Origin: Ga0077536 sp035325705
GTDB taxonomy: Bacteria; Pseudomonadota; Gammaproteobacteria; Ga0077536
Direction of reading: 5' to 3'
Assembly (NCBI GenBank): GCA_035325705.1
Contig: DAOKZI010000018.1
Location: 1 to 64,000 of the forward strand
DNA: 64,000 nucleotides
In this document: one piece after another, positions 15,942 to 23,408 of the stretch
How the letters are laid out: every line of letters begins with the position of its first letter
Position numbering within the stretch: the first letter of the stretch is position 1
Position numbers and translations under genes: made by a program
The notes under the pieces: generated by a model
Database searches by the model: none
What the model was told of the DNA's origin: nothing
What the model saw: only the letters and a program-made list of their open reading frames with translations

Positions 15942-17972
15942 ATGAGCACCGTCGCCGGTCCCGTGCCCGTCTACGATCCTGTCCGCGCGCCGCTGCCGGA
16001 TGCAGGGCAGCGGCCGGCGCGCCGCTGGCGCGTGTTCGCCGGCGTGTTTCTCGCGGTCGCGGCGATCGCGCTCGCCGCGAACTGGCTGCGGCCCGCGATC
16101 TATCGCAGCGCGGCCACCCTGCTCGTCGAGGCACCGGCGCAGGCCGGCGAGATGGCCGCGCCGATCGGGCTCGCCGAGGGCACGCGATCGGGCGCCGTGG
16201 TGCTGGCGACGCCGACGCGCGGCGCACAGCTCCTCGCCACCGAACAGCAGCGCCTGCTCGCGACGCCGCTGCTGCAGGCCGTGGCGGAGGAATTCGCGAG
16301 CGAGCTCGTGAGCCTCGAAAAGGCCGCCGACCCTTTCGCCGCGCTGCAGGCGATGGCGCGCGTGAAGTTCGATGCCAGCACCAACCTGCTCGACGTCGGC
16401 CTCGAGGGGCGCACGCCCGAGCTGCTGAAGCGCGTGCTCGAGCGCTGGCTCGCCCGCTACGAGGAGTCGCGCGCGGCGCTGACGGCGCAGACGCGCGACA
16501 CCGACGATCGCGCCGCGCGCGAGCAGCTCGCCGCGCTCGACGCGAAGATTGCGGCGCGCCGCGCCGAGATCGACGCCTTCCGCGCCGCGCACGGCATCGT
16601 CTCCGAGGAGCGCACCGAGAACACGCACGCGTCGAAGCTGAAGGGCCTCAACGAGTCGATCAACAAGGCCGAAGACGAGGAGATGCGGGCCGCGGCGCGC
16701 CTCGATGCGCTGCGCGCCGCGGCCGCGGCGGGCAAGCCCGTGGCCGAGGCGCAGAATCTCGCCGCGATCGAGCGCCTGCAGGAAAAGGTGGAGACCTTGC
16801 GCGACATGGTGCGCGCGCAGCGCGATCAGTTCACCGAGAAGTACGCGCAGATCGCGCCGGAGATCGTCGCCGCCCGCAAGGATCTGGCGCAGGCCGAGCA
16901 GGATCTCGCGACCATGCGCGAACGCGCGCAGACCGAGGTGATGACCAAGGCCGAGCAGGAGCTCGCGACGGCGCGCGACGCCAAGCTCGCGCTGATGCGC
17001 CAGCAGAGCGCGCTCAAGGGCGAGCTCAACGACTTCAGCCGGCGCTTCGAAGAGCTCGGTGCGCTGCGCACGCGGCTGGCCGAGCTGGAAACGCAGGCCG
17101 CGCCGCTGCGCGAGCGGCTCGTCAAATCCGAAGTCGCGGCCGCCGATCTCGCGCCGCGCGTATCGGTGCTCGCGGCGCCTTCGCTGCCGATGCAAGCCAT
17201 AAGCCCCGCCTATGCGCGCGACGCGCTGCTCGGCGTCGGCGTCGCCTTCGTCGCGGCGCTGCTCGTGACCTGGCTGGTCGAGTTCCTGACGCGCGGCTCG
17301 CCGGCGAGCGGAGCGCCGCCGCAGCCGCACATCTACTCGCTGAACACGCAGCTCTTTCCGCCCCCCGGCGGCGGGCTCGCGCTGCCGGGGGGCGGTGTCG
17401 TCGACGCGCCGCATCCCGTGGCCTTGCCGAGCCCGCCGCCGCGCACGCGCGAGCTGTCGCCGGAGGAAGTCGCGGCGCTGCTCGCGACCGGTGACGAGCG
17501 CGCGCGGCTCGTCGTCGCGCTGCTGGTGAGCGGCGTCGGCGCCGGCGAGATCGCGGGCCTGCGCGGCGGCGATCTCGACGCCGCGGGCAGGCTCGCGCTC
17601 GACGGCCGCGGCCTGTCGCTCGCGCCCGGCGTGCGCGCGCTGTGGCAGCGCGTCGCGACCGGCGCCGAGGCCCCGCTGTTCGCCGCCGCGCCCGGCACGG
17701 CGCTGACGCTCGCCGATCTCGAAGGCACGCTGGTCTATGTCGCGCACGACGCCGGGCTCGCGCATCCGGAAGAAGTGACGGCCGTCGCGCTGCGCCACAC
17801 CTGTTTCGCCTGGCTGGTGCGGCACGGGCTCAAGCTCGGCGAGCTGCCGCGCGTAGGCGGCGCGCTGGCGCCGGCCCAGATTGCGTCCTATGCGCCGCTC
17901 GCCCCGCCGGGCGCGGGACGCACGCTCGATCAGATCGATCCCTGGTATCCCGCGCTCGCGGCGCTGGCCTGA
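15942..17972 (+). CDS. Wzz/GumC-like protein with degenerate tyrosine-recombinase-like C-terminus
   Basis: A 676-residue inner-membrane protein. Transmembrane helix 1 (about 31-48), a periplasmic coiled coil (about 150-410, ending in the APLRERLVKSEVAAADL block and an ISPAYARDA-type loop), and helix 2 (about 427-450) match polysaccharide co-polymerases of the Wzz/GumC class, which set chain length. Instead of a kinase, the cytoplasmic tail (about 500-676) resembles a tyrosine-recombinase catalytic domain: LVVALLVSGVGAGEIAGLRGG, LRHTCFAWLVRHG (Arg618) and Tyr650, 32 residues apart as in XerD. Most other catalytic residues are missing, so it is probably inactive. The ATG at 15942 is preferred to a GTG at 15882. 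No other polysaccharide gene is adjacent. Confidence 0.75.
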   Translation: MSTVAGPVPVYDPVRAPLPDAGQRPARRWRVFAGVFLAVAAIALAANWLRPAIYRSAATLLVEAPAQAGEMAAPIGLAEGTRSGAVVLATPTRGAQLLATEQQRLLATPLLQAVAEEFASELVSLEKAADPFAALQAMARVKFDASTNLLDVGLEGRTPELLKRVLERWLARYEESRAALTAQTRDTDDRAAREQLAALDAKIAARRAEIDAFRAAHGIVSEERTENTHASKLKGLNESINKAEDEEMRAAARLDALRAAAAAGKPVAEAQNLAAIERLQEKVETLRDMVRAQRDQFTEKYAQIAPEIVAARKDLAQAEQDLATMRERAQTEVMTKAEQELATARDAKLALMRQQSALKGELNDFSRRFEELGALRTRLAELETQAAPLRERLVKSEVAAADLAPRVSVLAAPSLPMQAISPAYARDALLGVGVAFVAALLVTWLVEFLTRGSPASGAPPQPHIYSLNTQLFPPPGGGLALPGGGVVDAPHPVALPSPPPRTRELSPEEVAALLATGDERARLVVALLVSGVGAGEIAGLRGGDLDAAGRLALDGRGLSLAPGVRALWQRVATGAEAPLFAAAPGTALTLADLEGTLVYVAHDAGLAHPEEVTAVALRHTCFAWLVRHGLKLGELPRVGGALAPAQIASYAPLAPPGAGRTLDQIDPWYPALAALA

Positions 17973-18063
17973 GACGCTCGCGCCGGCGCGCTCGGTTACA
18001 CTGGCGCGGGCCGGTGACGAACGCGCACCGGCGAGTTTTTTCGATAGGGCAAAGGAGCCACGC

Positions 18064-19617
18064 ATGAACGGCGCCGAAGCGCTGATCGACACGCTCGTGC
18101 GCAGCGAAGTCGATCTCTGTCTCGCCAACCCCGGTACCTCGGAAATGCAGCTCGTCTCCGCGATCGATCGCGTGCCCGGCATGCGGCCGGTGCTCGCGCT
18201 GTTCGAAGGCGTGGTGACGGGGGCGGCGGACGGCTATGCGCGCCTGCGCGGCAAGCCGGCCTGCACGCTGCTGCATCTGGGTCCCGGGCTCGCCAACGGC
18301 GTCGCCAACATCCACAACGCGCAGAAGGCGTTCGCGCCGATGGTCAACGTCGTCGGCGATCACGCGACCTATCACCGGCAGTACGACACGCCGCTCAACG
18401 CCAACCTCGAAGGCATCGCGCGTCCGGTGTCGCACTGGCTGGAAGCCGGCCGCACGCCGGCGACGCTCGCCGCGCTGGGCGCCGAAGCCGTCGCGCAGGC
18501 GGGCCGCCTGCCGGGACGCATCGCGACACTGGTCGCGCCGGCCGACGCGGCCTGGGGCGAGCTGCCGCCCGATTACGCGCCGCCGGCGCTGCCCGCGCGC
18601 CGGGCGCTGCCGCGCGTCGCCGACGCGACGATCGAAGACGTGGCCCGTGCCATCCGTGCGGCGAAGCATCCGCTGCTGCTGCTCGGCGGCCAGGCGCTGC
18701 TCGGCGAGGCCTTGATCGACGCCGGCCGCATCGCGGCGCAGGCCGGCGTGCGCCTGCACGCGGAAACCTTCAACCGGCGCGTGCAGCGCGGCGTCGGCCG
18801 CGTGCCGCTGGTATTCCTGCCCTACCGCGGCGAGCTCGCGCTGGAGCTTATCAACGGTGTCGATCTGATGGTGCTGGTCGGCGCGCGCTCGCCCTGCGCG
18901 TTCTTCGCCTATCCGAACCGCCCCAGCGAGCTCGTGCCGCCGGGCTGTCGCGTGCTGACGCTCGCGCGGCCGACCGACGACGTCGCCGCGGCCCTCGCCG
19001 CCCTCTGCGTGGCGCTGGACGCGACGCAGGCCGAGCCGCAGCGGCAGGCGGCCGCGCTGCCGGCGCTGGAGCCGGGCCGGCTCGATACGCGACGCATCGC
19101 GCAGGCCGTCGCGCGTAACCTGCCGGACGATGCGATCGTCGTCGACGAGGCGATCACGGGCTCGCTGCCCGCGCAGCAACTCACGATCGGCGCGCGGCCG
19201 CACGACTGGGTCCAGCTCTGCGGCGGCTCGATCGGCAACGGCCTGCCGCTCGCCGCCGGCGCCGCGCTCGGCGCGCCGGGGCGCAAGGTCGTATGCCTCG
19301 AAGGCGACGGCAGCGCGATGTACACGGCGCAGGCGCTGTGGACCATGGCGCGCGAGTCGCTGGACGTCGTCAGCGTCATCTATGCGAACCGTAACTACGC
19401 GATTCTCAACTACGAGCTCGAACGCGTCGGCGCCGGCGAGCCCGGCGAGCGCGCGCGCTCGATGTTGAACATCGGGCGGCCCGATCTCGACTGGTGCGAT
19501 CTGGCGCGCGGCATGGGCGTGACCGGCACGCGCGTCGAGACCGCCGAGGCGCTGGATGCCGCCCTCGCCCGCGCCGTCGCGACGCCGGGACCGCATTTGA
19601 TCGAGGCGGTGTATTGA
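18064..19617 (+). CDS. Thiamine-pyrophosphate enzyme, acetolactate synthase large-subunit-like
   Basis: A 517-residue TPP-dependent enzyme. The catalytic Glu lies in LALFEGVVTGAADGYAR, and the TPP/Mg motif starts GDGSAMYTAQALW and ends with NRNYAILN. The three domains (PYR, central, PP) are all present. Length and the NPGTSEMQL opening resemble the group commonly called acetolactate synthase large subunit but also benzoylformate decarboxylase-like enzymes; no small (regulatory) subunit gene follows, so a role in branched-chain amino acid synthesis is doubtful. A GGAG element precedes the ATG, and TACACT at about 17997 could be a -10 box. It is a single-gene unit. Confidence 0.8.
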   Translation: MNGAEALIDTLVRSEVDLCLANPGTSEMQLVSAIDRVPGMRPVLALFEGVVTGAADGYARLRGKPACTLLHLGPGLANGVANIHNAQKAFAPMVNVVGDHATYHRQYDTPLNANLEGIARPVSHWLEAGRTPATLAALGAEAVAQAGRLPGRIATLVAPADAAWGELPPDYAPPALPARRALPRVADATIEDVARAIRAAKHPLLLLGGQALLGEALIDAGRIAAQAGVRLHAETFNRRVQRGVGRVPLVFLPYRGELALELINGVDLMVLVGARSPCAFFAYPNRPSELVPPGCRVLTLARPTDDVAAALAALCVALDATQAEPQRQAAALPALEPGRLDTRRIAQAVARNLPDDAIVVDEAITGSLPAQQLTIGARPHDWVQLCGGSIGNGLPLAAGAALGAPGRKVVCLEGDGSAMYTAQALWTMARESLDVVSVIYANRNYAILNYELERVGAGEPGERARSMLNIGRPDLDWCDLARGMGVTGTRVETAEALDAALARAVATPGPHLIEAVY

Positions 19618-19975
19618 TTGAGATGGTGGACATCGACACCGAGAACACGGAGAACCCCGAGGGAAATGGACGAGACGTGCCGGTCGGCGAGGCCGTGCGC
19701 GCTGCGGCGGGACAGTTCGCAAGTTGTCGTGAAGGAGCGCCGATCCCGGATTCCGCCTGCCGCGTCTCTTTCATGAGGGCGGGTGACGGATGCCCGTCAT
19801 GGCTCGTTGGGCTGACGAAGGAAGCCCAACGTTCGGCGTCACGACGAAGCCGTTGGGCTTCCTTCGTCAGCCCAAGCTACGATCCCTCATCCCTGTCGGT
19901 GTTCTCGGCGGCAATGCCCGAGCACGACCGAGACAGGGACAAGACGCACTGGCACAGACGCAAAGGAGAAAGCGC
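19618..19975. other. Intergenic region with repeat fragments
   Basis: The 358 bases hold a family C fragment (about 19635-19665, ACCGAGAACACGGAGAA), a family B hairpin (19807-19876) and an AAAGGAG ribosome-binding site for the LemA gene. No gene is seen. Confidence 0.7.
19807..19876. repeat. Family B hairpin repeat
   Basis: Perfect inverted arms TTGGGCTGACGAAGGAAGCC and GGCTTCCTTCGTCAGCCCAA around about 26 bases. Five copies occur in this window, all intergenic (also 30513, 39262, 40417, 58330). Confidence 0.9.
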
Positions 19976-20602
19976 ATGCGGACGCTGAGAAGCTGGCTAC
20001 TGGTGCTGCTCTTGCCGCTCGCCGGCTGCGGCTACAACACGCTGCAGAGCACCGACGAGGCGATCAAGGCGCAGTGGGCCGAGGTGCTGAACCAGTATCA
20101 GCGCCGCGCGGATCTGATCCCGAACCTCGTGAAGACCGTCGAGGCCTTCGCGCAGCAGGAGCGCGAGGTGATCGTCGGCGTCACCGAGGCGCGCGCGAAG
20201 GTCGGCAGCATCCAGGCGACACCGGAGCTGATCGACGATCCCGCCAAGTTCCAGCAGTTCCAGGCCGCGCAGGGCGAGCTGTCGAGTGCGCTGTCGCGGC
20301 TGCTCGTGGTCGTCGAGCGCTATCCGGATCTGAAGTCCGATGCGAACTTCCGCGATCTGCAGGCGCAGCTCGAAGGCACCGAGAACCGCATCGCCGTCGC
20401 GCGCAAGCGCTACATCGAGGCCGTGCAGGAATACAACATCACGGTGCGCAGCTTTCCGTCGAACCTCACCGCGCTGGTGTTCGGCTTCAAGACCAAGCCG
20501 AGCTTCACGGTCGAGAACGAGGCGGCGATCGCCAAGCCCCCGGAAGTGAAATTCGATCTCGGCGGCGATGCAGGAAGCAGCCAGGGTGAGGCCGGCCGCT
20601 GA
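19976..20602 (+). CDS. lemA: LemA family lipoprotein
   Basis: A 208-residue LemA protein with a lipobox (LLPLAGC, Cys18). The long antiparallel helices carry the family signature: QWAEVLNQYQRRADLIPNLV, EVIVGVTEARA, and YIEAVQEYNITVRSFPSNL. LemA proteins are membrane-anchored with unknown biochemical role and are usually next to TPM-domain (YgcG-type) genes, as here: the next gene overlaps by 35 bases and a third TPM-like gene overlaps that. The AAAGGAG is about 7 bases before the ATG. Confidence 0.92.
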   Translation: MRTLRSWLLVLLLPLAGCGYNTLQSTDEAIKAQWAEVLNQYQRRADLIPNLVKTVEAFAQQEREVIVGVTEARAKVGSIQATPELIDDPAKFQQFQAAQGELSSALSRLLVVVERYPDLKSDANFRDLQAQLEGTENRIAVARKRYIEAVQEYNITVRSFPSNLTALVFGFKTKPSFTVENEAAIAKPPEVKFDLGGDAGSSQGEAGR

Positions 20603-21500
20603 GATTCCCGCGGGCGCGCGGCGCCGCGCGCCGGTCTGCGCGCTGTTCCTCGCGCTGCTGGGCTTCGTGCTCGCGGCGCGCGCCGAAGTGGCCGTGCCGC
20701 CGCTCACCGCCCGCGTCAACGACACCGCGGGCCTGCTCGAGCCTGCGCGGCGCGAGGCGCTGGAAGCACGGCTCGCGGCCTTCGAGGCCGAGCGCGGCAC
20801 GCAGCTCGTCGTGCTGACCTTGCCGAGCACCGACGGCGAGCCGATCGAGTCCTACGCACTGCGTGTCGCCGAGGCCTGGCGCATCGGCCGCGAGAAGATC
20901 GACGACGGCGCGATCCTCATCGTCGCGCGCGACGATCGGCGCGTGCGCATCGAAGTCGGCTATGGCCTCGAAGGCGTGCTGACCGATGCGACCAGCAAGC
21001 GCATCATCGAAGAGACCTTGGTGCCGGCGTTCCGCGCCGGCGACTACGCCGGCGGCATCGAGGCCGCGACGGCGCGGATGATGCAGGTCGCGGCCGGCGA
21101 AGCGCTGCCGCCACCGGCCGCCTCGCGCTCTGGCGACGTGGATCCTCACGCCCTGGCGCTCTTCTTCGCCTTCTTCTTCGCCATCGCGCTGCAGGGCCTG
21201 CGGCTCGCGCCGCTGCGCGCGGCCGGCGCGGCCGCGGCCGCCGGCGGCACCACGCTCTTGCTCACGCAGCTCGCGAGCGCCACGGGGCTTTCCGCGATCG
21301 CCGCCGCGCTGCTCGCGAGCCTGCTCGGCGGCCGCGGCGGCCGCGGCCGGCGCTGGACCAGCCATCGACGTTACGGCGGACGTGAGCCCGCCGGCTGGAT
21401 CCCGGGCGGCTGGGGCGGTGGTTTCGGCGGCGGCTTCGGCGGCGGTTTCGGGGGAGGGGGCGGCGGCTTCGGCGGCGGGGGCGCCTCGGGCAACTGGTGA
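20568..21500 (+). CDS. TPM-domain exported protein (YgcG-like)
   Basis: A 310-residue protein: signal peptide (about 22-40), TPM domain (about 48-185; VNDTAGLL, GTQLVVLTLPSTDG, RIEVGYGLEGVL), one or two transmembrane segments (about 200-265) and a long glycine-rich tail with GGGFGG repeats. TPM proteins accompany LemA and are implicated in membrane-protein or photosystem repair in other organisms; here the role is open. It begins inside lemA and its own stop overlaps the next start (GTGA), giving a tight three-gene operon. An in-frame GTG at 20586 is an alternative start. Confidence 0.85.
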   Translation: MQEAARVRPAAEIPAGARRRAPVCALFLALLGFVLAARAEVAVPPLTARVNDTAGLLEPARREALEARLAAFEAERGTQLVVLTLPSTDGEPIESYALRVAEAWRIGREKIDDGAILIVARDDRRVRIEVGYGLEGVLTDATSKRIIEETLVPAFRAGDYAGGIEAATARMMQVAAGEALPPPAASRSGDVDPHALALFFAFFFAIALQGLRLAPLRAAGAAAAAGGTTLLLTQLASATGLSAIAAALLASLLGGRGGRGRRWTSHRRYGGREPAGWIPGGWGGGFGGGFGGGFGGGGGGFGGGGASGNW

Positions 21501-21994
21501 GCACGCTGTCGCGCCTGTGGCGTCATCTGCGTACCACTCGCGCGGCGGCCGAGCACGCGTTTCCGCCGGCGACGCTCGCTGCGATCGAGCAGGCCATCAT
21601 CGCGTCCGAGCGCCGGCACGCGGCCGAGATCCGCTTCGTGCTGGAGCCGGCCCTCGCCTGGCACGAAGTCCGCGACGGCTTGGCGCCGCGTGCGCGCGCC
21701 CTGCAGCTCTTCGCCGAGCTCGGCGTGTGGGACACGGCGGCGAACAACGGCGTGCTGATCCACGTGCTGTATGCCGATCACGCGATCGAGATCGTCGCCG
21801 ACCGCGGCTTCGCGAGCGTCACGCCGGCGACCTGGCGTGAGATCTGCGCGAGCGCCGAAGCCGAATTCCGCGCCGCTCGCTTCGAGGCCGGCAGCCTCGC
21901 GCTGATCGAGCGCGTCGGCGCGCTCGCGGCGGCGCTGTTTCCGCCGCGCGAGGGCGGCAGCGACGAGCTGCCGAACACGCCGCTATGGCTGTGA
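21497..21994 (+). CDS. Second TPM-domain protein
   Basis: A 165-residue protein starting with GTG in a four-base GTGA overlap with the preceding TPM gene. It has no signal peptide; the TPM fold shows as the ASERRHAAEIRFVLE helix, NGVLIHVLYADHAIEIVADRG and a terminal helix. Such cytoplasm-facing TPM proteins are the usual third member of LemA operons. The stop lies 16 bases from the convergent aminopeptidase stop. Confidence 0.85.
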   Translation: MSTLSRLWRHLRTTRAAAEHAFPPATLAAIEQAIIASERRHAAEIRFVLEPALAWHEVRDGLAPRARALQLFAELGVWDTAANNGVLIHVLYADHAIEIVADRGFASVTPATWREICASAEAEFRAARFEAGSLALIERVGALAAALFPPREGGSDELPNTPLWL

Positions 21995-22009
21995 CGCCGC
22001 CGGCGGCGC

Positions 22010-23311
22010 TCAATCCGGCAGCGGCAGCTCGAAGCAGACGCCGAGCGCCTGGAAGAGCGACCAGGCGTCGTCGCGACCCGCGAGCTCGCGGATCGAATGC
22101 ATCGCTAAGGTCGGCACGCCGACGTCGACGGTGCGCACGCCGAGCACGGTGGCCGTGATCGGCCCGATCGTGCTGCCGCAGCCCATGTCGCCCCTGGCGA
22201 CGAAGACCTGCAGCGGCACGCCGGCGCGCGCGCAAGCCTCGCGGAACACGGCGGCCGTCTCGCTGTTCGAGGCGTAGGACTGGTTGTGATTGATCTTCAG
22301 CGCGGGCCCGCCGTTCAGCGCGGGGCCGTGGTTCGCGTCGTGCTTCTCGGCGTAGTTGGGATGCACGCCGTGCGCGTTGTCGGTCGACACGAGCAGCGAG
22401 CGCGCCATCGCCCGCGCCTGCGCCTCGCCGCCGCCGGCGAGGCGCTCGAGCACGCTGTGCAGGAAAGTGCCGCGCGCGCCAGCGGCCGAGCCGCTGCCGA
22501 CTTCCTCGTGATCGTTCAGCACCACGAGCCGGTTCGCCGAGGAGGCGCAGTGAGCGAGCGCCTGCACGGCCGTATAGCAGCTCAGCAGGTTGTCGAGCCG
22601 CGCCGAGGCGATGAACTCGCGCCGCCAGCCGACGAGAGACGCGGGCTGTAGGTCGTAGAACGCGAGCTCGTAGTCGAGCACGCTCGCCGCGGCGAGCGCG
22701 GGATCGTCGCGCGCGAGTCGTGCGTGCAGGGCCTCGCGCAGATCGAAGGCATCCTCGGGCCCCTGTACGCGGGCGATGACGGCCGGGAGCTGCGTCTGCT
22801 TGTTGATCGAACGCTTGTCGTTCGCTTCGCGATCGAGATGGATGGCGAGGCTCGGTACCACGGCGAGCGGCTCGCGCAGATCGACGAGGCGGCTTCGCAG
22901 GCGTCCCTCGGCATCGCGCAGCGTGATCCGGCCGGCGAGGCCGAGCTCGCGATCGAACCAGGGATTCAGCAGCGCGCCGCCGTAGACCTCGACGCCGAGC
23001 TGCCAGTAAGCCTGCGACTTCAACTCCGGGCGCGGCCTGATTTTCAGACAGGGGCTGTCGGTGTGCGCGCCAATCATGCGCACGCCGGCCTCGGCCAGCG
23101 GAAGCTCGCCGAGCACGAAGGCGATCAGCGCCGAGCCGTTGCGCGTCACGTAGCGGCGCGCACCGGGCGCGAGCCGCCAGGCATCCCGTTCGTCGAGCGC
23201 GCTGAAGCCCGCGGCTTCGAGCAGGCCGCGCGCGGCGGCGACGGCGTGGAAAGGCGTCGGCGAGTCGTCGAGAAAGCTGAGGAGGCCGGCGTCGAAATCG
23301 GTCTTGAGCAT
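22010..23311 (-). CDS. apeB: M18 family aminopeptidase
   Basis: A 433-residue metalloaminopeptidase (aspartyl aminopeptidase/yeast aminopeptidase I family). Metal ligands and catalytic residues are visible in GAHTDSPCLKI, the NDHEEVGSGSAAG block, VSTDNAHGVHPNY, and LAMHSIRELAG. These enzymes form dodecameric cytoplasmic tetrahedra that remove N-terminal residues from peptides. The start at 23311 (MLKTDFDAGLLSFLDDSPTP) fits the family's usual N-terminus and length. The gene is divergent from the P-type ATPase, with about 97 bases between starts. Confidence 0.9.
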   Translation of the reverse strand: MLKTDFDAGLLSFLDDSPTPFHAVAAARGLLEAAGFSALDERDAWRLAPGARRYVTRNGSALIAFVLGELPLAEAGVRMIGAHTDSPCLKIRPRPELKSQAYWQLGVEVYGGALLNPWFDRELGLAGRITLRDAEGRLRSRLVDLREPLAVVPSLAIHLDREANDKRSINKQTQLPAVIARVQGPEDAFDLREALHARLARDDPALAAASVLDYELAFYDLQPASLVGWRREFIASARLDNLLSCYTAVQALAHCASSANRLVVLNDHEEVGSGSAAGARGTFLHSVLERLAGGGEAQARAMARSLLVSTDNAHGVHPNYAEKHDANHGPALNGGPALKINHNQSYASNSETAAVFREACARAGVPLQVFVARGDMGCGSTIGPITATVLGVRTVDVGVPTLAMHSIRELAGRDDAWSLFQALGVCFELPLPD

Positions 23312-23408
23312 GCGGTATCCGTCTGTCGCTGGCGCGCTGCCTTCGGGAAGCGCGGGCGATTCGCGTAGAGTGGCGGGCAGTGTAAAGCCAGCCGCCATCC
23401 CACGCATC

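Noticed and set aside
15927..18182. A 751-residue minus-strand frame
   Set aside because: Antisense of the GumC-like gene; low-complexity Arg/Gln/Leu composition.
18064..19617. True biosynthetic acetolactate synthase (ilvB)
   Set aside because: Slightly short, no small-subunit gene and isolated position; kept as TPP enzyme of that superfamily.
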